From Brevipalpus yothersi (taxonomy: Eukaryota > Arthropoda > Arachnida > Trombidiformes > Tenuipalpidae), in assembly GCA_003956705.1 (NCBI GenBank), contig QZCP01000135.1, positions 74,644-138,643 of the forward strand: 64,000 nt of DNA. The letters run 5' to 3'. The translations under genes and the position numbers were made by a program. The notes beneath the pieces were generated by a model. That model saw only the letters and a list, made by a program, of their open reading frames with translations. It made no database searches and had not been told where the DNA came from. How positions within the stretch are numbered: position 1 is the stretch's first letter; each line of letters begins with the position of its first letter. This document shows positions 24,023 to 35,104 of the stretch, one piece after another.

Positions 24023-25255
24023 TCAACGAGGAGCTCCTCTGGCATAAAGTTCTTTCAGTTTATTTATTTGTTGACGCTGATCAGGTGGTAAAATGGCTAT
24101 CTGAGCATCTGATAGTTGCAGAACTTGCTGGATTAATTCAACTTTCTCTTGCTCCTCTCCAAGGACTGGATTGACCCGAGCGGCTGTGGATGCGGCTGTA
24201 CCAGCAAGGTTGGCAGCTCCAACTGCAGACCCTTGTGTATGACTGTGCCTAGGATCGAATACAGGTGGTTGTCCTAGTGTTGATGATCGAATTCTTGGAT
24301 CAACACCACCAATTGGTGGAATTGCTGTGAAAGTGCGAGGATCTATGGCTCGAGGATCGTTGGGCAGAGCAGCAGGAACAACAGGTGGGACTGGAACAGG
24401 CTGTGGAACACGCATAAAAGGATCTGGATTATTGGGATTCCATGGGACAGCATTTGGTCCTTGTACAGGTATTGAGGGTGGAGGAATGCTAACTGGAGGC
24501 TCTTGGGTAGTTAGATTGGGAACTTGGGTAGGACGATGGAGGATACTGAGGGCTACTTGAGGATCTACGATTTTCATCACTACTAACGCTTGTAGGAGAG
24601 CGTAAGCGAGCTGAGGATTGTGTAGAAGCATATTTCGAGCTTCATTCGGATTTGTTTGAATACAATGTTTCATTTGTTTCGCTAGCTCAAACATCTGTTC
24701 AGGAGGTAAGCTTGCCACTGCTTTGCTGATTGCTTCTGGAGCTTCCTTTGGATCAACCTCCGGTCCGTATGGACTTTCGAATGTGCCACCCAATGAAGAT
24801 TGTAGGTTACGAATTTCCTCTTTTGTTCGCTCATTAGCAGCATTATCCACTCGAAGTGTTCGTCCATTCAGTTCATGTCCATTTAAATTTCTCATGGCAC
24901 TCAAAGCGGTTTCCTGATCTTTGTACTCGCAGAATCCATAACCTTTCGGCTTACCGGTTTCACGATCGTAAACAAGCCTGCAAATGAGTTAAAGGAATCG
25001 AACTTATGATTATTGTTCATGAAGAGCATAGTTGACAAGTCTAATTTGATTGTGAGTTGGCTAACGAATTCTCAAACAGGAATAAACTGAGAATGTAAAT
25101 AGTGTTAATCCTACATACCTGAAACTGACAACAGGACCAGCAGTAGAGAAGAGATCTTTGAGCTTCTCCTCGGTAGCATCGTATGGGATGTTACCCACAA
25201 ATACTGACCGCAAAGAACGCTCATTTGATGATAAAATTGATGTCATATTATACAA
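24023..25255 (-). CDS. CSTF2: Cleavage stimulation factor subunit 2 (CstF-64)
   Basis: Binds the GU-rich downstream element in pre-mRNA 3'-end processing. Two exons, 25119-25255 and 24023-24977, encode up to 363 aa. The RRM (about residues 15-95) shows RNP2 VFVGNI and RNP1 KGYGFCEY with the family-typical RSLRSVFVGNIPYDATEEKL. The hinge domain follows (EAISKAVASLPPEQMFELAK, NPQLAYALLQALVVMKIVDP). The C-terminal Pcf11-binding helix bundle closes it (VELIQQVLQLSDAQIAILPP). The middle is Pro-rich with a few DPR repeats and lacks the MEARA repeats of vertebrate CSTF2. The start is MYNM or the Met three codons later; both lie just before the RRM. Confidence 0.96.
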
Positions 25256-26681
25256 ATTAAAATAAATTTAAATCTACGTCTGGAACGATATAAACAATGT
25301 TATGAAAACACGCTTAAGACTGACAAAATGTAAACATAAGACGCGCGTTTTGCGGTATAAAATTGATCCCTCTGGTGGATGAACATTATAGAGATCAGTG
25401 CATGGAAGTGGATCACATAAAGTTAATTCGATTCAGTTCGAAAAATCTGTTCTTCCATGAAAAAAAGATTCTCATTGTGAAATAGCGTTTGATCAATAGA
25501 TTGTGCACCATAAAAATCAAAAACTGATGCAAAATAATTTTTGAGATGATAATAAATTTTTTTGAATAAAGTACAAACTACACTGTAGTAATATCAAACA
25601 AAAGCGGGATAGCCTGAATGAAAAGGCTTGAGGTACCGTTTTTCAAAATTTTGAACTTTCCTGGATAAACTTAACCTAGATAACTGATTTCTAGGTAGAG
25701 AGAGCCAATTTTTGAATTTTTTTGTTCAATTCAAACAGATTCTTGAATCATATCTGTTTTAGACTTGAAAGAACTTTCTAGTAGAAAAAGTATAAGTATT
25801 GTGTAAAAGGAATGGGATGTGATTGTTTCATCACAGACGCTTACTTCCGTTAATAATTTCGATCATCATTTGGACAAATATATGGAATATTCTTGAGAAA
25901 ATTACAGAAAAGGGAAAATTCCTTATGCTTATTCATTTCTGAATTTGGAGAATTTAATAACAAAAAATCAAATTATCTACTTCATAACAATACAGCCCGA
26001 ATGTGAAAAAAGTCCTGATTTTGCGTCCGCGTCACTCACGAATTGTTTCAATATTTTTGAAAAAATTCAATTCAAGAGGATTCCAATCGATGCTTTGGTC
26101 ATCAGGTTCAACAGAAAATTTGCCTGTAACCACTGAAAGTGTTGATTTCGTATTTTTGCCTCAATCTGAAAAGACGTTGGCTTACACTTGCGTCCAGTCC
26201 GAGTCATAGATGTTCAATTTATCATTATTTCACGTCATCTGGTCAGCTGCATATTAGTCATACAAAGAGAGTCATACGATCCAAGGTCTATGAAAAACAT
26301 CATAAGAGTATTTGATTGTCTGAAAGTCTAGGTCGTGACTTATAGTAATAACTTGTCCGAGAAATTATTTGTACCAATCTGCCTAATGAAATCCTAAGAA
26401 TACGTCTAAAAACCAAAAATAGGAAGAATGACATGATGATAGAAGATTCGGTTTCAGATTTCAATTTATTTATTTTAATTTTTGTTAGAGTTCTGCTCAG
26501 AGAACCTCACAATCTATGTACAGGAATGAAACTTCACAATGATCAACAGAGGGTGGATCGAGTCAAGGGGACTCCGTTCATCTGCTTTAGAAGCATGATC
26601 TCTTAGTTTTTCATGTCCAAATAGAAGTTTCTTAGCATCATTTATAAATTTTAAATTCATTTACATTGTATACATCAATAT
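25256..26681. other. Intergenic region between CSTF2 and NDUFS2
   Basis: AT-rich spacer. Two overlapping + frames near 25945-26215 lack any recognisable motif and I do not call them. It should hold the CSTF2 promoter and the NDUFS2 3' UTR. Confidence 0.45.
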
Positions 26682-28165
26682 TTATCGATCAATTTCACCG
26701 AAAACAATGTCTAGTGTAGATATAACAGCAACGACGTCAGATAGAAGCATATTCTTACATAATCTATCAATGGCTGCTAAATGAGCGAATCCAGGGGCCT
26801 TAATTTTGCATCTGTAGGGCTTACTTGTTCCATCAGAAACAAGGTACAAACCAAATTCACCTTTGGGTGCTTCGATTGCAGTGTAAGTGGAGCCTGGAGG
26901 AACTTGATATCCCTCAGTAAATAATTTGAAATGATGAATCAATGATTCCATTGATGATTTCATTTCTGATCTACTAGGTGGTACAAGTTTGTGGTCATCC
27001 ACTCGTACTTCGCCAGGAGGCATCTTGTTTATGGCTTGCTCAATGATTCTCAAGCTTTGTCTCATCTCTTCCATTCGACAAAGATACCGATCGTATGTAT
27101 CACCATTCACACCAACAGGAACCTCAAAATCAAAGTCTTGATAATCATCGTACGGTGCACTTTTACGAATGTCCCACTTGATACCACTACCCCTCACCAT
27201 CACACCACTGAAACCTCGTTCTAAAGCTTCGAAGGCTGATATCGAACCAACATTGACGCAACGAGAGCGGAATACCATACTGTTGGTGAGAAGATCCTCT
27301 ATTTCGTCTAAACGAGCGGGAAATTCACGGGCCCACTTGTAAATATCATCCATAATTCCAAGTGGCAAGTCTTGTGCAACACCACCTGGTCTTACATAAG
27401 CTGCGTGCATACGAGCTCCGCTGACTCGTTCGTAGAATTCCATCAACTTTTCACGTTCTTCGAAAAGCCAGAAAAAAGGAGTGATGGCTCCCAAATCTAA
27501 ACCTTGAGATCCAATATTCATCAAATGATTCAATATTCGAGTAATTTCAGCGAAGAGAACTCTTATATACTTGGCACGCTTCGGTACATCGATATTGAGA
27601 AGCTTCTCAATTGCCAAAGAGTAGCATTGCTCATTGCACATCATTGACACATAATCCAAACGATCCATGTATGGTAAATTTTGAGTGTATGTTTTATATT
27701 CCATAAGTTTCTCAGTAGCTCGATGTAACAAGCCAATGTGAGGATCCAATCTCACTAGCTTCTCACCTTCACATTCAACCACCAATCGAAGTACACCATG
27801 AGCTGCCGGATGAGCTGGACCAAAATTGAATCTGACATTATTCATCGTCTTTTCAGGTCGACCTTCTCGTAAATGAAAGTGCTGAGGTGGCTGCCAATCT
27901 GATTTTTTGGGAGCCAATAGAGGCCCACAATATGTATCGAAAAAGGTTGGATCATTTGCATAATAGAATCGATTCTCAGTTCCACGTTTCGGTGCAACAT
28001 CAGGATTGTAAATATTGTTAAGAAGAGCACAAGCAGCATTAGAGGACTTGGCCAATGGCGGTGGCAAAACTTTGTGCTACAGGGTCAAAATTCATCGAAT
28101 ACAGTCAGATTGTAGTCACAATGATACACGAGTCGATAAATTGTACTTACCAGAGATCGAATCAT
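26682..28165 (-). CDS. NDUFS2: NADH dehydrogenase iron-sulfur protein 2 (complex I 49-kDa subunit)
   Basis: Core peripheral-arm subunit of mitochondrial complex I that helps form the quinone pocket. A tiny first exon (28151-28165, MIRSL) splices to a single long exon (28076-26682), giving 469 aa (human 463). Family signatures are plain: FNFGPAHPAAHGVLRLVVEC, DPHIGLLHRATEKLMEYKTY, MDRLDYVSMMCNEQCYSLAI, IGSQGLDLGAITPFFWLFEE, and the C-terminal end DVVAVISTLDIVFGEIDR. The N-terminus is short and basic, as expected for a mitochondrial presequence. The ATG in the 15-nt exon is preferred because the intron phase is consistent and no ATG starts the long exon upstream of the conserved block. Confidence 0.98.
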
Positions 28166-28462
28166 CCTTAATCAATCGATATATTTGATGGTAAAACAAA
28201 ATCAAATTAAAAGCAAGATCCAAGTCAAAGTCTTCCCAACAACATAAACAAACAAGTTCATTCTCACAAAATCGTCAATAGTGGCGCTTACATCGAATTT
28301 GTACTCAAAAGTTTTGATCGAAAAAGTTTCAAGTTCTAATTCAAATGTTCAGATTCAAGTTTGAGTGAGTAAAAATTTCGTTCAAAATAATTTACGAAAA
28401 TTGAATCCAATAGTTCGCTACTGTATTTTCTACATGAGCATATATTTGAATCGAGAATCTAA

Positions 28463-28645
28463 ATGAGTGGCTTTGTGCAGCAGAGCTTCGCTACAAGACG
28501 AAGCCTGGAGAAGAAGAAATCCGCTTTGGTCATTGAGAATGGCGAGAGATTCACTCAAGCAGTAATATTCGTTGAGCCTATAACTGAAACTGGAAGATCC
28601 AATCAATACCATACTTTCATCAACGTTTCTCGTTATATATTCTAG
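28463..28645 (+). CDS. Possible small protein of 60 aa
   Basis: ATG-initiated frame preceded directly by an in-frame stop, ending in TAG with AATAAA at about 28653. It lies about 300 bp divergent from NDUFS2. Composition is coding-like and GC-richer than its surroundings; the peptide starts MSGFVQQSFATRRSLEKKKS and ends VSRYIF. No homolog recognised. The AATAAA so close to the stop may be coincidental. Confidence 0.25.
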   Translation: MSGFVQQSFATRRSLEKKKSALVIENGERFTQAVIFVEPITETGRSNQYHTFINVSRYIF

Positions 28646-29681
28646 ATGAGAGAATAAAGCATCATTCTATCAAAATTGAAGAATTTGAGTAACACCCTGG
28701 CCTTGAAGTGTATGAGCATTGATTGATTAGGATCATGAAATTGAATAAAAGAGCATACATTTAACTTATTTTACTTTCTATAGATTTACTTTTACTCTAT
28801 CCGTCATCAATTGATCATAGATTTCTAAAGATATAATTGTCTCTATAATTGTAATAAAGAGCAGACAATGAAACTTATAATATTAAACAGTTACATCCAG
28901 TTCGCTTCGAAATGATCTGTGACGAGGCCGGAGGAAAGTTGTGAATTTATTTTATTTTAACATTGTATTTCATCATATTTTTCAATTAATAGCAGGACAA
29001 GTATGAAGTAATTACGAAAACTTTCATAACTTAACTAGACAAGTTTGGACATCACTTGAATCATCTTATAGAGAACGTCTCGTTAGCTTGAGGTCGTGCA
29101 AAATGAAGCAAATTATCTTTGAGATAATTGCTCGAGATAGAGACTGAATTTTAATTTTAATTTCTGGTCACTTTCTCTTTCTTTTTTCATTTCTCTTGAT
29201 CTTCTTGTCTTCTTGATTTTTCAGAAAACTATTTAAAAAAAAATTACACAAAATTTCGTTGAAATGTTTTTTCATGTAGAGAAAGCCTCAAAAACAATAG
29301 AATGTCTCAAAAAATTGATTCAGTGATTATCAATGCTTCCTGGCGGAAGTGAAATTATTTTGACCTCTCACCGGATACTTTTGCGTCTAGATGTTAAACA
29401 ACTGTGTAGAAATGCATCTGATATTTCCGATCGAATTTTCTCGTGCTCATGTTCACTGGTCAAAATTCTCCAAGTTCATGATCAGAGTCAACCATCTAAG
29501 TTCGTTTCTATCCAGCATTGATGGTGTAAATAATGAATGAACATTGGTCGCTTGTTGGCTTGTGCATAGAGGAAAGGGAACAAACAGCAGTAGAGATGGT
29601 CATCACCTGCTGGCCTGAGGCTATATTTTTCGGAGGCTGTGTAAAAATCAGCAGAAGCCGAGCTCAGGCCACGAGCCCAGC

Positions 29682-29682
<1 letters not shown>

Positions 29683-29734
<52 letters not shown>
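29683..29734 (+). repeat. (GA)n microsatellite
   Basis: About 26 uninterrupted GA units. A frame read through it yields only Arg-Glu repeats. Homopurine tract able to adopt triplex DNA or bind GAGA-type factors. Confidence 0.95.
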
Positions 29735-29737
<3 letters not shown>

Positions 29738-31500
29738 CCACGCGAATTTGTACGACAAAACTGTTATCAAAGTTAAGCATATTAAGACAAAACGGAGCGG
29801 TCAGAGAAGTGGCCTTAAATCCTATACATCAAAGAATGATATCTCTAGCAAACTCTGATCCTATCCCTAGGTACACAGTCGAACGGATCAACGACCTGAG
29901 AATGCTGTTCACTCGAGTTGGTGGTCTTCTATCCATCATTTTGGAGAGAGAAAGGCAGAGAGAGAAGGGACAAACTCGCCGGGAATACGTATCGAAAGTA
30001 TGCATCTAGTGGAGATTTGACATTCTCATAACTCGTTAAGTAGATCATATATATAGTGGTAGAAAAATTTTTGGACAGCTCAATGGGACTGTGAAATGTA
30101 CGATCTTTGTTCAAATGATCTCTCACCTTTTGTGTGACCATCAAGGTAGCCAAGGCTGAAAAAGCATGATGAAGTAGTTAGCTTTGTGGTCAAACAAACG
30201 TACTCTACTGGACGCCTCGTCGTTTGACCATATACACCATATACCATATACAGCTAGTAAATCTCAGGGATGTTTCCAAGTAGCTAGAAAGATACCTTCG
30301 AATCGATAAGATCCAATCTGATCGAGTTGAATTCGTTATCGGAACAAACAACTCTATCCACTGTCATTTTTCCCGTGGAAAGTTTTTTTCTATCCTCAAC
30401 TCGAATGTCCATCTTGATTGTGTTTTGCGAAAAAATATTGCCACCAAAGAATGATCTAGCCAAAAGAGAGGAGAGAGATAGAGGAGAATAGCATCAATAT
30501 TAACATGACCAAAAGGGATTCTCCATGAAATTCATGGTATGAATAGAAGATCCGTTGCCAACTTAATTGTAATGCTTTTGCTTTCCGTTAATTAAGGGCC
30601 TGAAATCGTGATTTAAATGAGAAAGGTAACATCGAGCGGTCCCTAAATATATGAGCTCTCGAATCTGCTGTGAAGCTGGGCCAAAGGCAAAGGCAGCTGA
30701 AGCAATCTTCCAGGTCATTCCTTCGATGAGGTAAGAGCGGTTGGGCCCTGCCACCACCCTCTTTGCCACCCTCTTCACCAGGCTTTTTTGCTCCATGTTT
30801 ACTTCTTGCTTGCTCTTCAAACATCACCACCAGACAATGGCCTTAACGGCACGATTCCATGGGTATCAATCTCGTTCATTGCGATTGTGTTTCTGGTATT
30901 CTTCCTATTCTTCTATCAGCCCATGTCCTACTTCCATGTATCGAGCCTCAGAGTTGGCCGCCAAAAGATCAAGAGAAAGAGAGAGAGAAACATTCCGTTA
31001 ATACTGAGCATCATCTTGATTCGCAAACAATCGGCGTGAAATTCAATTATAGCCTACCTTATTGCGATTGTGAACAGCCGAAAAATATGGTGAGTGTGGG
31101 CCATGATTGAAGAAAGAAGTTGATTTGATCTGAAATTCGCTTTCAAAGCTCCTTCTTTGCCCCTCACTTTATGAGGCACTGTCATTAGCAAACTGAATGT
31201 GTTTGAAAAAACTTGGCAAACTATTAACGAATGTTTCTTCTCCCTTTTCCTCCATCGAGTCTGTAGAAAATCCTCCAAGATTAGAACTTTTCATGCAAAA
31301 TATCGATGGTTGAACACGAGATAGTGAACAAAAATAGTGAAAAGAAGAGAGAGAGATAATAGCGATTTATTCAATGACATCTCATCTTCAATCATCGTAA
31401 AAAACATTTGCTTATCAATTATTGATGCGACCAGTTTTAAATTAATGGAGCAGGGATTGAGCAAATGGTTGAATAGAGATAGGTGTTGGAAATATTAACA

Positions 31501-31501
<1 letters not shown>

Positions 31502-31556
<55 letters not shown>
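31502..31556 (+). repeat. (GA)n microsatellite
   Basis: GA tract with one early interruption, 0.75 kb upstream of the bHLH start codon. Confidence 0.95.
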
Positions 31557-31558
<2 letters not shown>

Positions 31559-32308
31559 TCCTATAAAGAGGAGAGAGCAAAGCTATCTTCGGCCGCGTGC
31601 CGAGCTCAAGTATGAAGTATCATCCATTCATGGGAGAAGAGTCCAGATTATCTTGCAATCTCTGAACATGGCTTTTCAGGCCATGACAAGCATTTCCAAG
31701 TCCAACGACTAACTCAGCTCTCGTGGCGCGTCCGATTGGCCAGATAGAAATGATGCTAGAGAGAGAGGCTGAAATCATTGACTTACGGACTTTGGCCCTA
31801 CTGATCCTCGATTCTGTGGCCTGATGCTCGAGCGGCTCAGCCTGCTCATACACATGTAGATTTTACCTCAGGCGGGCTCCATCGGCCAGGGGGTGGTAGA
31901 GAGCAAGAAAGAGAAAGAGAGAGAAAGGTAGAGAGAGAAAGAGAGAGAGAGATAGGCCGAGAGGGGTGGTTGAAGGAGCGAACGAGATGCTGAGAGACAC
32001 GAGATCGAAAAATGAGCGAAAGCAGAGATTTCATATTTAAACAGTTCGATGGTCACTACGCTTGTGAATTCGTGGTCAACGATTGTCCAAACGAGAGAGA
32101 GAGAGAAAGAGTAAGAAAGGATACATTATAGCAATCTCAAGGCTGTGGAAATTGTGTTCGCCACACTCCTTTTCGTGATTCAAACTTCCAAAGAAGTTGA
32201 AGCTATATATGATTACTTTGATCATACTCATAATGTGTTGGAGTGAAACTTAAATGATAATTAATAAATTATTCAACAACATATTCGTGAGCATTGTTGT
32301 TAAGTGTC

Positions 32309-33476
32309 ATGATGCGAGATCTTAACTCACTTTCAACTCAACCAGTCACCTCTTCTCCTGCATCCTCGGTGATGCTCAGCCATCATCATCGATCCGATTT
32401 TTATTCCTATACAACGCTCGTTGCTCCAATACCATGGACTTTGACACCGAATGAAAGTTCTATCATCGCGGACTCGACAAGTTTTGATGACAATGTTTCC
32501 CAGAACAGTCATGATCTCAACTCGTATCAGTTCAGTGATAATAATAATTGCTCTGTTACCTCGACGCAAATGCATCCCAGTGCAACATCACTCAAAAGTC
32601 CATCATATTCACCATCATCATGTAGTCAAAGTGTTTCCGAAGAGCCAAGCGAAAAAAGAAGGTAAGTTTCTTTAAATTCTTGATTACTTCATTGAGATGA
32701 TCAAATCTATCTTAGTGATAATTTTAGTAAATAAAATTGAAATTGAAAATCATGATAATCAGAATAAAGTTCCATGTAAATAAAAGTTCTAGCATTGGAA
32801 CGATGGAAAGCGATCATTTTCTCACTCTCATTTCATGAATTCATTAGATTAAAGTAGCGTTTCTCCCAACAGAAAGACAGGCAAATCCAATTATAAGCAT
32901 ATTCCTCACCGAGAAAAGCCTCCTCATTTGGTTGCCAAACGAAATGCTCGAGAAAGAAGAAGAGTGCAAGCAGTTAATTCAGCTTTTGCTCGACTCAGAA
33001 AATGTGTTCAAGTGGAAAATCGAAACAAAAGATTGTCAAAAGTCAAAACACTCCAAGAGGCTATCAAATATATATCGAAACTTCAAGAAATTCTCGAATC
33101 ATGCCCACCTTTGCCATCAGAATCAAGTGAAAATTTAATTTCCCTCAATTCTGACAATATCCAGAATAGTGGACCAATGGAAGGTGATAGACACATCCAG
33201 ATAACTTGTAATAGTGTAAATAGTGATGCAAACTTCGCTGGCCATATCCAGTCCCATTTCAACAACAGCATTAATGGAGCTGTCCGAGCTCATGAGATGG
33301 AATCAGCCTCATTCCCAAGTAATTACTTACAACCATCGATCGTGGCAGATCACAACCACCATGAGTTTGCGGGTGCGAGTAGCTCTACCAACAAGGAGAA
33401 CATGATGGTGGACAGCAAGTGGATTAAAAATGAGCACGTGGGTGCCAGAGATGGCCATAGATGGGAGATTTTATGA
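32309..33476 (+). CDS. Achaete-scute-like bHLH transcription factor
   Basis: Two exons, 32309-32661 and 32873-33476, encode 318 aa. The bHLH domain lies at about residues 134-190: basic region AKRNARERRRVQAVNSAF, helix 1 ARLRKCV, loop ENRNKRLSKV, helix 2 KTLQEAIKYISKLQEIL. The KRLSKV-TL--AI-YI--LQ-LL pattern matches the Ascl3/4/5 branch of the achaete-scute family (family knowledge), normally proneural or differentiation factors binding E-boxes as E-protein heterodimers. Flanks are Ser/Asn/His-rich low complexity. The ATG at 32309 (MMRDLNSLST) is the first after an upstream non-ATG frame. It sits alone in a large gene-poor stretch, usual for developmental regulators. Orthology within the family is not settled. 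Confidence 0.85.
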
Positions 33477-34164
33477 GTGATGATGATAAGATGAGAAAAA
33501 GAGGGAGAAAGAAAGAGAAAAAGAGAGGGAGAGAGTAATTAATACAGGTACCATCATGATCTGGCTGATAGGAGAAAAAATTGTCAAGATTCACAATGAA
33601 AGTGATCTTATTGCTTCTTGGCTTTTTTTCAAGCATATTATCTCATTTTCATTCGTTACTTTTCTCCCTCTTGATCATTCAACTTACACATTGGCAAAAT
33701 CAATAGTGGCCCAAGATGCGGGTTTGCCGTTAGTCTATCTATCTTTTCCAATCTATCCATCACCCATGCTGGAAGCCACCAAGACTGGAAGGCAAAAAAA
33801 TTGATTCAAGACTGATCTATCGATTCGTGGTGCAAGCCGATGAATGTAAGTCAAGGCCAAAGAGTGAAGCCCAAGCAAAGTTTTAGGCTTGAGGCAACGA
33901 AAACACTGTAACGACTGTGTTGTTTGGAGTGAGAGAAAAAAATTTGTAAAGAGAAATTCAAACTCATAATTTTTCGCTATTGTCTTTGAAATTAAAACTG
34001 TTTTTCAAGCCAAAAAAGTTTGACCTGCTCTTAAAGTTGAGTGTTTTGGGGCAAAATTTATCTTACTCACAGGAACAGTCCAAGATGGACTCTTCTCTCA
34101 CCTTAGGCCACCTGGACTGAAAGGAGACTCTGGAGACTTCCGAAAACTTGACCTCTTCTAGAGA

Positions 34165-34230
<66 letters not shown>

Positions 34231-35104
34231 CCTTTCTCTCTTCCGTTTCTGAAGATTCGCGCTTTAAGCTGCCCTCAAGGCTTTTGCCTTTAAGTTGATG
34301 TAAAATTTGAGAAGGAGTGATGAACTGTTTTTGATGCATTTCCGTTTATCAGAAACATGCGAATTTTGGCCACAAATTTTGTTGATCTTCATTTTTAGAG
34401 ATGATTGTTACTAGCTGAGTTTTTTGAGAATTGCCTGAATCCTAAGCTAAAGAATGCATTGGAATACCTAATGTACTCACCAAATAACGAGACATTCTCC
34501 TAAGATGTGAAAAATAAACAAAAATAAAGTTTTGAATTACTCTCGAGAGAGGAATTGTTTCGATTCTGATTGACCTCACTTATTAGAGTACTTTTTCTAC
34601 TGGGTTTGAGAGAGCTGTTCGATGTGTGCAGTAGACTCAGGATCGAGCATTGATGGCAAAAAAGTTATCTTGTTTCGTCAATCAGAGAGTCTTCATCTCA
34701 ATATACATTATGTAATTACAAACATCTATATTTCGAATCAATGAATAGTTCAAGTAGTCAGAATATACCCCTGTTAATCATAGCAATGATAAATTACAGC
34801 ACAGATAGATCTGTAGATCAAGAGAAATTCCCGAAATGAAGTTGTTAATTTTTCGAGAGAGATTATTATCTTTTACCATCTCATGAAATAGGGTTCACTT
34901 GAATCGGAGCTTGATTCATTAATTATGCATTTTTCGATGGGAAAAATTTGAAAAAAAATATCATGGGATCCGGGGACCGAGGAAGGTACAGTAGTTAATC
35001 TGAGAGGTTTTCAATGCGTCAAAGAATTTTGGCTATTGGATGAACGTGAGACTATACAATTAAGCCAAAAACATTAACAATAAAAATAATTCCTAGTGCA
35101 TTAC
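33477..35104. other. Convergent 3' region of the bHLH gene and CWF19L1
   Basis: About 1.6 kb with no gene recognised. It includes GA-rich stretches right after the bHLH stop (33490-33535) and a pure CT tract (34168-34227). Confidence 0.5.
34168..34227 (+). repeat. (CT)n microsatellite
   Basis: About 30 uninterrupted CT units (GA on the minus strand). An Arg-Glu repeat ORF over it is an artefact. Confidence 0.95.

Larger units (their letters stand above)
28166..32308. other. Gene-poor GA-rich region upstream of the bHLH gene
   Basis: About 4.1 kb with no confident gene. It contains a small + ORF (28463-28645), GA tracts at about 29683-29734 and 31502-31556, shorter GAGA clusters (31900-31950, 32093-32108), and GC-richer islands near 29530-30010, 30590-31090 and 31600-31860 that are open in several frames. 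It may act as the bHLH gene's regulatory region (inference). Confidence 0.45.

Noticed and set aside
25945..26209. Two overlapping short + frames between CSTF2 and NDUFS2
   Set aside because: No ATG in good context with coding composition throughout, and no recognisable motif.
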